Source: G963666895 sp963666895 (GTDB lineage: Bacteria > Desulfobacterota > Desulfovibrionia > Desulfovibrionales > Desulfovibrionaceae). From it: a stretch of 64,000 nt of DNA. The DNA lies in contig CAXXNS010000008.1 in assembly GCA_963666895.2 (NCBI GenBank), forward strand, positions 62,001 through 126,000, given 5' to 3'. Under the pieces are notes generated by a model. The model saw only the letters and a list, made by a program, of their open reading frames with translations. It ran no database searches and was not told the origin of the DNA. The position numbers and the translations under genes were made by a program. Position 1 is the stretch's first letter, and the number at the start of each line of letters is the position of its first letter. Below, piece by piece: positions 34,725 to 44,016 of the stretch.

Positions 34725-36112
34725 CCTTTGACACAGATCATGGGTTTTAACCGGGCCACCAGCCGGACCAGTCCGGCCGTTTCCGCGGCCCTGACCACGG
34801 CCTCCACGTCCTTGTAGGCGTCCGGGGCCTCCTCGGCCACGCCCCTGAGGCTGCCCGTGCGCACCAGTACGCCCTTGTGGCGCAGGGACTCGACCAGGTC
34901 GCGCCCCTTGAACCGCTTGCGCGCGGCCGTGCGGCTCATGGCCCGGCCCGCACCGTGGGGGGCCGAGGAAAAGGCGTCGGGGCAGCCCAGCCCGGCCAGC
35001 ACGTAGGAGGCCGTGCCCATGCTGCCGCCCACCAGCACGGGCTGTCCGGCCTCGGCCAGGTCCCGGGGCAGTTCCGGGTGGCCCGGGCCGAATGCCCGCG
35101 TGGCCCCCTTGCGGTGCACGAACAGGCCGTTCTCCTGCTTGCAGGTGTTGTGGGACACGTCGTAGAGCAGGTCCGCTTCTTGGCCCGGGAACACCGAGTC
35201 CAGGGCCCGGCGGGCCAGGTGGGTGATGGCCTGCCGGTTGGCCAGGGCGCAGTTGACCCCGCAGCGCATGGCCGCCAGATAGTCGCGGCCCAAGTCCGAG
35301 TTGATGGGCGCGCAGGCCAGCTCCGGGTCCTTGATCGCCAATCCGTGCTGCTTGGCCTCGGCCTTCATGCGGGCCATGTAGTCCCGGCCGATCTGGTGGC
35401 CCAGCCCCCGCGAGCCGCAATGCACGGACAGCAGGGCCTGCGCCTCGGCCAGACCGAATGCCCGGGCCCGTTCCTTGTCCAGGATCTCCTCGACGCACTG
35501 GACTTCCAGGTAATGGTTGCCCGAGCCCAGGCTGCCGACCTGGTCGCGGATGCGCGCCTTGGCCTGGTCAGAGACCTTGGCCGGGTCGGCCCCGGGCATG
35601 CGGCCCGACTCCTCCATGCGGGCCAGGTCCCGCGGGCGGCCCATGCCACGGGCCACGGCCCAGGACGCGCCGCCTTGCAGCATGGCGTCGATCTCTTCCG
35701 TGTCCAGGACCAGTTCGCCGCCCTGGCCCACGCCCGAGGGGATCGAGCCGTACAGGGCCTCGGCCAGGTCGTCGGCCCGGGACAGCACGTCCTCGCGGGT
35801 CAGGTTGGTGAGCAGGGTGCGCACCCCGCAGGCGATGTCGAAGCCCACGCCTCCGGCCGAGACGACCCCGCCTTGTTTGGGGTCGAAGGCGGCCACCCCG
35901 CCGATGGGAAAGCCGTACCCGGAGTGGCCGTCGGGCATGAGCACGGCCGGGGACACGCAGCCCGGCAGCGCGGCCACGCGGGCAAGCTGCTCCAGGGCGG
36001 CCGGGTCCATGGACGCGGCCAGGGACCCGTCCGCGACGAGCAGGGTGTCCGCGCTCGACTTGGCGCGTGGAAGGGACCAGCGGCAGGGGCCTCGGCCGAT
36101 GAACTGGGGCAT
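34721..36112 (-). CDS. rtcB: RtcB family RNA ligase
   Basis: The 463-residue enzyme joins RNA 2',3'-cyclic phosphate or 3'-phosphate ends to 5'-OH ends using GTP and Mn. The family marks are present: PDGHSGYGFPIGGV, GGVGFDIACGVR with the Mn-ligating Cys, GSLGSGNHYLEVQ, and SSAPHGAGRAMSR containing the guanylylated His. No archease gene is adjacent. RNA repair after toxin or stress cleavage is the usual role proposed in bacteria. It is downstream of the ACT-domain gene on the same strand. Confidence 0.93.
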   Translation of the reverse strand: MPQFIGRGPCRWSLPRAKSSADTLLVADGSLAASMDPAALEQLARVAALPGCVSPAVLMPDGHSGYGFPIGGVAAFDPKQGGVVSAGGVGFDIACGVRTLLTNLTREDVLSRADDLAEALYGSIPSGVGQGGELVLDTEEIDAMLQGGASWAVARGMGRPRDLARMEESGRMPGADPAKVSDQAKARIRDQVGSLGSGNHYLEVQCVEEILDKERARAFGLAEAQALLSVHCGSRGLGHQIGRDYMARMKAEAKQHGLAIKDPELACAPINSDLGRDYLAAMRCGVNCALANRQAITHLARRALDSVFPGQEADLLYDVSHNTCKQENGLFVHRKGATRAFGPGHPELPRDLAEAGQPVLVGGSMGTASYVLAGLGCPDAFSSAPHGAGRAMSRTAARKRFKGRDLVESLRHKGVLVRTGSLRGVAEEAPDAYKDVEAVVRAAETAGLVRLVARLKPMICVKG

Positions 36113-36151
36113 GAGGAAAGGGGAGGGCGCGGCCGCGCCCTCCCCGGGGGA

Positions 36152-36584
36152 TCAGATCTTGTAGAGGGTTTCGCCGGGAACGATGGTGAACTTGTTCTTC
36201 TGGAGCAGGTCGATGGCCTCGTCCGTGCGGTCGAACCGGAAGATGATCACGGCTTCCTTTCCGGACTGCTGCACGAATGCGTACATGTACTCCACGTTGA
36301 TGTTCTCTTTCTGCAGGGCCTGGAGGATGGCGTGCAGCCCGCCGGGCTTGTCCTTGACCTCCACGGCCACCACGGTGGTCCGGCCCACGGTGAAGCCCTT
36401 GTCCTTCAGGGTGGTCTTGGCCTTCTCGAAGTCCGAGACGATGAGCCTCAGGATGCCGAAGTCCGAGGTGTCGGCCAGGGACAGGGCGCGGATGTTGACG
36501 CCCGCTTCGGACAGGACCCGGGTCACGTCGGGCCAGGCGGCCTGCCCTGTTCTCCAAAAAGATGGAAAGTTGATCGACCTTCAT
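36152..36584 (-). pseudogene. ACT domain protein, frameshifted near base 36531
   Basis: The N-terminal frame (ATG 36584, MKVDQLSIFLENRAGRLA) runs into a different frame. The remaining 124 residues (from about 36526) encode two ACT-like domains with ALSLADTSDFGILRLIV and a later GGLHAILQALQKENI segment. Dropping one G of the GGG at 36530-36532 joins them into a normal 143-residue protein. Such tandem-ACT proteins often sit beside phenylacetate-CoA ligase genes, as here with paaK 30 bases upstream, and are presumed to sense amino acids. Sequencing error is possible. Confidence 0.8.
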
Positions 36585-36614
36585 GATCTCTCTCCTTGGT
36601 CTGCTGTGTGTTGC

Positions 36615-37919
36615 CTAATCCTTGGGGCGGTTGTCGATGATGCGCTTGGCCTTGCCCTGGGAACGTTCGATGCCCCTGGGCTCCACAAGCTTGACCGAGG
36701 CGGTGACGCCCAGGAACTCCTTGATGGTCTTCTGAACCTTTTTCTCGATGCGCTGCAACCCCTTGATTTCGTCGGTCAGGGTGCCCTCGGTGATCTCCAC
36801 CTGGACCTCCAGGGTGTCCAGGGAGCCCTGGCGGTCCACCACCAACTGGTAGTGCGGGGACAAACCGTCGGTCTCCAGCAGGATGGACTCGATCTGCTGC
36901 GGGAACACGTTGACGCCGCGGATGATGAGCATGTCGTCGCTGCGGCCCTGGATGCGCTGCATGCGGGCCGTGGTGCGGCCGCAGCGGCAGGGCGCGGTGT
37001 TGAGCATGCTCAGGTCGCGGGTGCGGTAGCGGATCAGGGGGATGGCTTCCTTGGTCAGGGTGGTGATGACCAGCTCGCCCGGGGTGTTCGGGGGCAGGGG
37101 CTCGCCGCTGACCGGGTCGATGATCTCCACCAGGAAGTGGTCTTCCTGCACGTGCAGGCCGTTCTTGGCCACGGCGCACTCGTTGGCCACGCCCGGGCCC
37201 ATGATCTCGGACAGGCCGTAAATGTCCAGGGCGGTCAGGCCCAGCTTGTCCTCGATGTCCCGGCGCATGGACTCGGACCAGGGTTCGGCTCCGAAGATGC
37301 CCACCTTCAGGGGCAGCTCGCGGAAGTCGATGCCCATCTCCAGGGCGGTCTCGGCCAGGTACAGGGAGTAGGACGGGGTGCAGCAGATGGCCGTGGCCCC
37401 GAAGTCCTTGAGCAGCATGATCTGGCGCTTGGTTGCGCCGCCGGACACGGGCACGATGGTGGCGCCCAGTTCCTCGGCTCCGTAGTGCGCGCCCAGGCCG
37501 CCGGTGAACAGGCCGTATCCGTAGGCGTTGTGGATCATGTCCTCGCTGGTCAGCCCGGACATGGCGAAGCAGCGGGCCATGCACTGGCCCCAGTTCTTGA
37601 TGTCGCGCTTGGTGTAGCCGACCACCGTGGCCTTGCCCGTGGTGCCGCTGGACGAGTGGATGCGCACGATGTTGTCGCGGCTGACCGCGAACAGGCCGAA
37701 GGGGTAGTGGTCCCGCAGGTCCTGCTTCTGGGTGAAGGGCAGCCGGGCCAGGTCGGCCAGGCTCTCCACGCTCTCGGGCTTGATGCCCGCCTCGTCGAAC
37801 TTTCTCTTGTAGAAGGGCACGTTTTGGTAAACGCGCTCACAGAGTGTCTTGAGACGCCGCAGCTGAAGTTTCTCCAGGTCCTCCCTGGGGAGCGTTTCGT
37901 GTTCCACGTCGAAGATCAT
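36615..37919 (-). CDS. paaK: Phenylacetate-CoA ligase family protein
   Basis: The 434-residue adenylate-forming enzyme activates aryl-acetates to CoA thioesters using ATP. The phosphate loop SSSGTTGKATVVGYT, the YGLSEIMGPG segment and the C-terminal hinge region GRSDDMLIIRGVNVFP are intact. ATG 37919 follows a GGAGGG site. In anaerobes these enzymes act with indolepyruvate/phenylpyruvate oxidoreductases in aromatic amino acid metabolism; that partner is not in the window. The ACT-domain gene follows it. Confidence 0.92.
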   Translation of the reverse strand: MIFDVEHETLPREDLEKLQLRRLKTLCERVYQNVPFYKRKFDEAGIKPESVESLADLARLPFTQKQDLRDHYPFGLFAVSRDNIVRIHSSSGTTGKATVVGYTKRDIKNWGQCMARCFAMSGLTSEDMIHNAYGYGLFTGGLGAHYGAEELGATIVPVSGGATKRQIMLLKDFGATAICCTPSYSLYLAETALEMGIDFRELPLKVGIFGAEPWSESMRRDIEDKLGLTALDIYGLSEIMGPGVANECAVAKNGLHVQEDHFLVEIIDPVSGEPLPPNTPGELVITTLTKEAIPLIRYRTRDLSMLNTAPCRCGRTTARMQRIQGRSDDMLIIRGVNVFPQQIESILLETDGLSPHYQLVVDRQGSLDTLEVQVEITEGTLTDEIKGLQRIEKKVQKTIKEFLGVTASVKLVEPRGIERSQGKAKRIIDNRPKD

Positions 37920-38048
37920 CGCCTTCCCTCCTTGCGGTCTTGCATCCACGTACTTGCCCCAACCGTGGTCCCAGGTCAAGGAGGGCGCGGATTGCCCGTT
38001 GTTTTTCGCGGGCTTTGCAAGCGGACCCGAAAGGGGTAGATTGAGGAA

Positions 38049-38639
38049 ATGAAGACACAATACATCCTCCCCGGCTTGGTCCGGCGCAACCGTTCGGTTC
38101 GGCGTTTCGTTGAGGACGAAATCCTGTCCCTGGACATGCTGGAGGGCCTGGTGGACTGCGCCGCCCTTTGCGGCTCGGCGGCCAACCGCCAGCCCCTGCG
38201 CTACGCCCTGGTCACCGGCCAGGCACGGAACGGGGTGTTCGATTGCCTGGCCTGGGCCGCATACCTCAAGGGCTGGAAGGGTCCGGCCGAGGGGGAGCGT
38301 CCGGGCGGCTACGTGGTTGTCCTGTCCGACGAGAGCCAGGACGAGTTCGCCCAGGTGGACGCGGGATTGGCCATGCAGACCATGCTGTTGGCCGCCGTGG
38401 AGCAGGGCTACAACGGCTGCATGCTGGGTTCGGTGAACCGCACCAAGCTGGCCGAGGTCCTGGACCTGCCGGAAGGCATCCGCATCGTCTACGTGCTGGC
38501 CCTGGGCAAGGCGGCCGAAGAGGTGGTCCTGGAGGAGCTTGCGCCCGGAGGCGACATCAAGTATTGGCGCGACGACAAGGACGTCCACCACGTGCCAAAG
38601 CGCAAGACGGCCGATATCATCCTGAAGCGATTGAGTTAG
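38049..38639 (+). CDS. Nitroreductase family protein
   Basis: The 196-residue FMN-dependent oxidoreductase fits the nitroreductase fold. The RNRSVRRFVEDE start and the GSAANRQPLRYAL segment are typical FMN-contact regions, and the QTMLLAAVEQGYNGCMLG helix lies at the dimer interface. The substrate is not evident. TTGAGGA precedes ATG 38049. rsfS starts directly after its stop, so they share a transcript. Confidence 0.87.
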   Translation: MKTQYILPGLVRRNRSVRRFVEDEILSLDMLEGLVDCAALCGSAANRQPLRYALVTGQARNGVFDCLAWAAYLKGWKGPAEGERPGGYVVVLSDESQDEFAQVDAGLAMQTMLLAAVEQGYNGCMLGSVNRTKLAEVLDLPEGIRIVYVLALGKAAEEVVLEELAPGGDIKYWRDDKDVHHVPKRKTADIILKRLS

Positions 38640-38640
38640 C

Positions 38641-39075
38641 ATGGCAAAAAAGAAAACGAAGAAATACAGCGACATCCCATCCCCGGACAAGGCCCGGCTC
38701 GTCTGCGCCTGGCTGGACGACAAGCAGGCCGGGAACATCAAGGCCCTGGACGTGCGGGGCATCAGCCAGGTCACGGACGTCATCGTCCTGGCCACGGCCC
38801 GCACGGGCCGCCACGCCCAGGCCCTGGCCGACCACGTGCTGGACATGGCCGGGAGCGAGAACATCGAGTACCTGGGCATGGAGGGCTACAAGGGCGCCGA
38901 ATGGGTCCTCATGGACCTGAACGACGTGGTGGTCCACATCTTCCAGTCCGAGGTGCGCTCCTTCTACAACCTGGAAGGGTTGTGGGCCGAAGGGATTCCC
39001 CTGGACACGGGCCTGGCCGAGACCCCCGACGAAAATGCCGACGACTCCGACGACGATCCGGAGGACGTGGCGTGA
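38641..39075 (+). CDS. rsfS: Ribosomal silencing factor RsfS
   Basis: The 144-residue protein binds uL14 on the large subunit and blocks subunit joining under starvation. The family segments ALDVRGISQVTDVIVLATARTGRHAQALADHV (in outline), GYKGAEWVLMDLNDVVVHIF and the RSFYNLEGLW motif are present. An acidic C-terminal tail of about 25 residues (DENADDSDDDPEDVA) extends the usual length. The TGA overlaps the GTG of gpmI. Confidence 0.95.
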   Translation: MAKKKTKKYSDIPSPDKARLVCAWLDDKQAGNIKALDVRGISQVTDVIVLATARTGRHAQALADHVLDMAGSENIEYLGMEGYKGAEWVLMDLNDVVVHIFQSEVRSFYNLEGLWAEGIPLDTGLAETPDENADDSDDDPEDVA

Positions 39076-40626
39076 GCCCGCGGCGGACCCTGCTGCTCAT
39101 CCTGGACGGCTGGGGCATCGCCCCGGACGGCCCGGGCAACGCCGTGGCTCAGGCCCGCACCCCCAACCTGGACCGGCTGCTGAACGAGTGGCCCCGGACC
39201 CAGCTGGCCTGCTCCGGACGGGCCGTGGGCCTGCCCGACGGGTTCATGGGCAACTCCGAGGTCGGGCACATGAACATCGGGGCCGGGCGGGTGGTCTACC
39301 AGGACATGACCCGCATCGACATGGCCATCGAGGACGGCTCCCTGTACGAGAACCCGACCCTGGTCCGGCTCATGGATCAGGCCAAGGCCGCATCGGGCAG
39401 GCTGCACCTCATGGGCCTGGTCTCGGACGGCGGGGTTCACTCCCACCAGGAGCATATCTACGCCCTGCTGGCCATGGCCAGAGACCGGGGCGTACCCGAG
39501 GTGTACGTGCACGCCTTTCTGGACGGCCGGGACACGCCGCCCACCAGCGGAGCCGGGTACGTGGAGGCCCTGGCCGCCAAGTGCGCCGACCTGGGCGTCG
39601 GCCGCATCGCCACGGTCATCGGCCGCTACTGGGCCATGGACCGCGACAAGCGCTACGACCGGGTGGAGCGGGCCTGGAACGCCCTGGTCCACGGCCGGGG
39701 CAGGCAGATCGACGATCCTGTGCAGGGCATCCGCGACGCCTACGCCAAGGACGAGACCGACGAGTTCGTCCAGCCCTGCGTGGTGCAAGGCGTGGACGGC
39801 CGCATCGGGCACGGGGACGCGGTGTTCTTCTACAATTTCCGGGCCGACCGGGCCCGGCAGCTGTCCCGCGCCTTTTTCGACGACAATTTCGGCGAGTTCG
39901 ACCGGGGCATCCGGCCGCAACTGGCGGGCATGGGCACCATGACCCGCTACGAGTCCTCCTTTCCCCTGGCCGTGGCCTTTCCACCCCAGGAGATCAGCCA
40001 CACCCTGGGCCAGGTGGTCAGTGAAGCCGGCCTCAGTCCCAACTGCGCATCGCCGAGACCGAGAAGTACGCCCACGTGACCTATTTCTTCAATTGCGGGC
40101 TGGAGGAGCCCTTTGCCGGGGAGGACCGCGCGCTGATCCCCTCGCCCCGGGAAGTGGCCACCTACGACCTCAAGCCCGAGATGAGCGCCCGTGAGGTCAC
40201 GGAACGAGCTCCTGGCCGAATGCGGACCGGGGCAAGTCTACGACCTGGTGGTCTGCAACCTGGCCAACCTGGACATGGTGGGCCACACCGGCATCATGGC
40301 CGGCGGCCATCAAGGCCGTGCGAGGTGGTGGACCAGTGCCGTGGGCCGCATCGTGGCGCAAGCGTGCACGGAGTTCGGGCGCGCCGATGGTCCTGCTCAC
40401 GGCCGACCACGGCAACGCCGAGGAGATGCTGGACCGTTCCGGCCAGGTGCAGACCGCGCACAGCCTGAACCCGGTGCCCCTGGTCCTGGTGGGCGAGGGA
40501 CACGAGGACGCGGCCCTGCGGCCCGGCAGGCTCGGGGACCTGGCCACCACCATCCTGGGGCTGTGGGGCATGGAAGTCGGGGACGGCATGACCGGGCAGA
40601 ATTTGACGGGGGAGGGGGAACGGTGA
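39072..40626 (+). pseudogene. gpmI: 2,3-bisphosphoglycerate-independent phosphoglycerate mutase, multiple frameshifts
   Basis: The first 320 residues read cleanly, with LLLILDGWG and the phosphorylated Ser in FMGNSEVGHMNIGAG. From about 40038 the frame changes repeatedly but every piece is recognisable: LRIAETEKYAHVTYFF, NELLAECGPGQVYDLV, NLDMVGHTGIMA, VLLTADHGNAEEM. Dropping extra bases at 40038-40040 (two), 40201-40202, 40302-40303, 40321, 40339-40340 and 40377-40379 restores a normal protein of about 515 residues. Six sites in 340 bases, all insertions, suggest poor local sequence, or a recently dead gene. The enzyme interconverts 3- and 2-phosphoglycerate. Confidence 0.9.
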
Positions 40627-40862
40627 GCGACAAGAAGCCGGTAACGCCCGTGCGGCCCACGGGCATGGAGATCATTTTTCTCTATCCCTGCCCCTTTTGC
40701 CAGCGCGAGGTGCCGCTCATCGCGCCCACGCGCCCGGCCATGGCCCAGTGCGACGCCTGCCGCAAGAGCTTTCCCATCGTGCCCGTGGACGAACGCGGGC
40801 TGCGCTTCATGAAGATCATCCTGGCCCAGGGCCGGGCCAGCATCGACCCAGATTTTTTGTAA
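40623..40862 (+). CDS. Small zinc-ribbon protein, unknown function
   Basis: The 79-residue protein has two CxxC pairs (CPFC and CDAC) about 20 residues apart, the layout of a small zinc ribbon. The GTG start overlaps the gpmI stop and has a GGAGGGGGA site upstream. Nothing else is recognised. It ends just before a MITE-like repeat. Confidence 0.65.
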   Translation: MSDKKPVTPVRPTGMEIIFLYPCPFCQREVPLIAPTRPAMAQCDACRKSFPIVPVDERGLRFMKIILAQGRASIDPDFL

Positions 40863-40888
40863 AAAATACCTGACGAGTGAGGTTACTC

Positions 40889-41036
40889 GGCTGCTGAAAA
40901 GCAGCCGGAGTGCAGGCCGTTCAAAAGCCGCGAGGGCAAGACGCAAGAAAAACTCAAGACCGACGCGTATCTCACATACGCGAGGGTTTGAGTTTTTCGC
41001 AGCAACGAAGCGATCGCGGAATTTTCAACGGCCTTC
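40889..41036 (+). repeat. MITE-like long inverted repeat with central hairpin
   Basis: A hairpin CGGCTGCT/AGCAGCCG with GAAA loop (40889-40908) precedes a long imperfect inverted repeat. The left arm starts AGGCCGTT (40914) and includes GAAAAACTCAA; the right arm mirrors it with TTGAGTTTTTC and ends AACGGCCT (41034). The centre is a perfect GCGTAT/ATACGC hairpin. There is no open frame, so it looks like a non-autonomous mobile or REP-type element. Its right end touches the stop of the PAS/GGDEF gene. Confidence 0.7.
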
Positions 41037-43085
41037 TAGTCTTCGTCCTCGGCCATGACCACCCGGTTCCGTCCGGCGTGCTTGGCCTCGTACAGGGCCG
41101 CGTCGGCCCGCTTGAGCAAATCTTCCAGGCTTTCGTAATTGTCCCGCAGGGCGGCCAGGCCGATGGACACGGTGAACTGAACGATGCCGTCCTCGGTCTT
41201 GACCTCCACCTTGCTCAGGGATTCGCGCAGCCGCTCGGCCGCCTCCAGGCTCTTGGCGGGCGATGTGTCCGTGAGGAGGAGGCCGAACTCCTCGCCGCCC
41301 AGCCGGCCGAACACGTCGCTTTCCCGGATGTCCTGGTGGCAGGCGTCCACCATGGCCTTGAGCACCAGGTCGCCTGTGTGGTGGCCGTAGGTGTCGTTGA
41401 TGTTCTTGAAGTGGTCGATGTCGATCATCAGGGCCACCAGGGGCAGGCCGTATCGGATGGCCCGGGTCAGCTCGCGCCCGGCCGTTTCCATGAAGTTGTG
41501 CCGGTTGCGGGTGTTGGTCAGGGAGTCGGTGGTGGCCAGCCGCTTGAGCTCCTCCTCCAGGCGTTTGCGTTCGGTGATGTCCTCGTGCATGACCACCACG
41601 TACTGGGTGGAGCCCGAGGCGTCGTGCAGGGGATAGACCCGGGAGTGGATGGAGATGGTGTCGGGCCGCAGGGTGCCCGGGGCGCGCTGGAACTGGATCT
41701 CCGGGATGTCCACTGGCTCGCCCTTTTCCAGGGCCTCGGCCACGGCCGCGGCCAGCCCGAGGCGCTGGGCCTTTTCGTCGTTGAACAGGTTGTAGGAGCA
41801 GAGCATGGACTCGCTGTCCGACACTCCCCACAGCTCGGCCCAGGCCTGGTTGCACTGGATCAGGCAGCCCTCGGGATCGTAGAGCTCCATGGACAGGGGG
41901 GGCCTGCTCCATGAGCATGCGGAAGCGCTCTTCACTGGCGGCCAGGGCCTGTTCGGCCTGCTTCTGCTCGGTTACGTCCCGGACAACGGAGAAGATGATG
42001 TCCCGGTCCATGTCCGGCAGGGAGTTCCAGGATATCCAGCGGTAGGTGCCGTCCTTGTGCAGGTAGCGGCTCTCGAAATTGAACACGGATTCCCCGCGGG
42101 CCAGGGATTCCATGGCCTTTTGCGTGGCCTCCTGCTCGTCGGGATGCACGAACTCGATCCACGGCCGGGTCTTGAGCTCATGCTCGCCCCAGCCCAGGGT
42201 GCGCTCCCAGGAGGGGTTGATCTCGCGGAAGATGCCGTCGAACCCGGACACGGCCAGCATGTCCACGGACATGTTGAAGACCCGCTGGCGGTCTTCCTCG
42301 GCCTGCTTGCGGTCGCTGATGTCGCGGAACACGGACACGATGCCCAGGGGGTTGCCGCCCTCGCGCTCCAGCATGGTCACCGAGTGCTCGGTGGGGAAGG
42401 TGGAGCCGTCCTTGCGCCGGATCTCGAACTCGAAGACCGCGGTCTCGTTGCGGTCGAAGGCGTCCTCCACGCGGCGCTCGAACTCCTGGTAGTGCTCCTT
42501 GTCCAGGTGGAAAAGCTCCATGGACTTGTTCATGATCTCGTCGGGCGAATACCCGGTCAGGACCTCCCCGGCCGGGTTGACGTCGATGATCCGCCGGTCC
42601 GGGCTGAGGATGAACATGGCGTCGTCCAGGCTGGAGAAGATGCTGGTCAGCCAGGTGGAGGACTCGGTGAGGGCCTCTTCGGCCTTGCGTTGTTCTGTGA
42701 TGTCGCGCCCCGAGCTCAGGGTGCCGATGATGTTCCCGTCCTCCTCGCGGAGCACGTTGTTGGACCAGGAGATGACGCGGCGTTCGCCGTGGCTGGTGAT
42801 GACGTCGCCGTCCACCGAGGAGCGGAAGGGGTCGATGTCCCCGGCCATGATGCTGGAGAAGATTTCCGAGACCCGTTCCCTCTGGTCTTCGGGGATGATG
42901 GCCTCGATCCAGTTCTTGCCCAGGAGTTCCTTTTCCTCGAACCCGAGCAGCCTGCAGCCCGCCGCATTGAGCAGGGTGATGGCCCCGGTCCGGTCCAGGG
43001 CCACAATGATCGTGTCCACCAGATCGAAGGCGGCATCGTACCTGCCCTCCTGGCTGGAGAGAATATCTTTTGCAAGCGGACTCAT
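41036..43085 (-). pseudogene. Multi-PAS GGDEF diguanylate cyclase, frameshifted at a G7 tract
   Basis: Four PAS-type segments occupy most of the first 510 residues (for example DRTGAITLLNAAG, SPDRRIIDVNPAG, GFDGIFREINPSW and DPEGCLIQCNQAW). A GGDEF domain follows with the active-site variant RLGGEEFG. The reading frame breaks within the fourth PAS at a run of seven G (41897-41903 on the plus strand) where six would keep the frame; repaired length is about 682 residues. It should make c-di-GMP if whole. The tract could be phase-variable or an assembly error. The start is ATG 43085. Confidence 0.85.
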
Positions 43086-43202
43086 GTACTTAAGAGGCCC
43101 CTCTCTTAGTTCCCCCGGATGCGGCCGCAGGGTGCGAGTGCTGCGTGATGACGAAACCTATCAGATTCACGAACTAAGGCAACCCGCCCGGACCCGGGCC
43201 GG

Positions 43203-43859
43203 TCAGATGACCACGTGTTTCTTGATGTGGGCCACGGCTTCGGGCACCGAATCGGTGACCAGGAACAAATCCAGATCCTCCTCGTGGAGGAACTCGTTGG
43301 TCAGCATCTGGGACCGGAACCAGTCCACCAGCGGTTTCCAGAATTTGGTTCCCAGCATGACGATGGGGAACGGCTTGATGCGTTTGGTCTGGATCAGGAC
43401 CAGGGCCTCGGAGAGCTCGTCCAGGGTGCCGAACCCGCCCGGAAGGGCCACGTAGGCCAGGGCGTATTTGACGAAGACCAGCTTGCGGATGAAAAAATAC
43501 CGGAAGTCGCAGCGCATATCGAGGAAGTCGTTGGGCTTCTGCTCCAGGGGCAGGTGGATGTGCAGGCCCACGGAATCGCCGCCCGCCTCCTGGCAGCCCT
43601 TGTTGGCCGCCTCCATGAGGCCGGGGCCGCCGCCGGTGATGACCGCGAACCCGGACTGGGCCAGGCTGTGGGCCATCTCCTCGGTGGTCTTGTAGAGTTC
43701 CTGGCCCGGCTTCACCCGGGCCGACCCGAACATGGACACGGCCGGACCCACGTCGCTCAGGGTTTCGAAGCCGTCGACCACCTCGGAGATGATCTTGAAC
43801 AGCCGCCAGGAGTCCTGGATGGTCAGGTCGTCGATGATGTATTGGCGCGAGCGGTGCAT
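43203..43859 (-). CDS. LOG family protein (TIGR00730-type)
   Basis: The 218-residue Rossmann-fold protein carries the nucleotide-monophosphate glycosidase marks of the LOG family: GGGPGLMEAANKG and PGGFGTLDELSEAL. Family members release ribose 5-phosphate from (modified) nucleoside monophosphates. The bacterial substrate here is unknown. It is divergent from the beta-CASP nuclease gene and stands alone downstream of a gap of about 157 bases. Confidence 0.87.
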   Translation of the reverse strand: MHRSRQYIIDDLTIQDSWRLFKIISEVVDGFETLSDVGPAVSMFGSARVKPGQELYKTTEEMAHSLAQSGFAVITGGGPGLMEAANKGCQEAGGDSVGLHIHLPLEQKPNDFLDMRCDFRYFFIRKLVFVKYALAYVALPGGFGTLDELSEALVLIQTKRIKPFPIVMLGTKFWKPLVDWFRSQMLTNEFLHEEDLDLFLVTDSVPEAVAHIKKHVVI

Positions 43860-44016
43860 GGGGTGCTCCTTGGATGAGGTGTGGCGTGAGGTTGCGGGGG
43901 CGGCCGAGTTGGGCCATAACAGCCCTCGACGCCCGACGAACGGACTGTAACATTGCCGGAGGCCAAAGGGAAAGGGCGGAAGCTTCCCTGGGCCCGGCGC
44001 AACCTGGAGAACGAAC

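Noticed and set aside
34721..36112. Possible archease partner gene for rtcB
   Set aside because: Neither neighbour (Hpt protein, ACT protein) resembles archease.
40863..41036. Repeat region considered as a CRISPR fragment or tRNA
   Set aside because: It has inverted, not direct, repeats and no cloverleaf or T-loop sequence.
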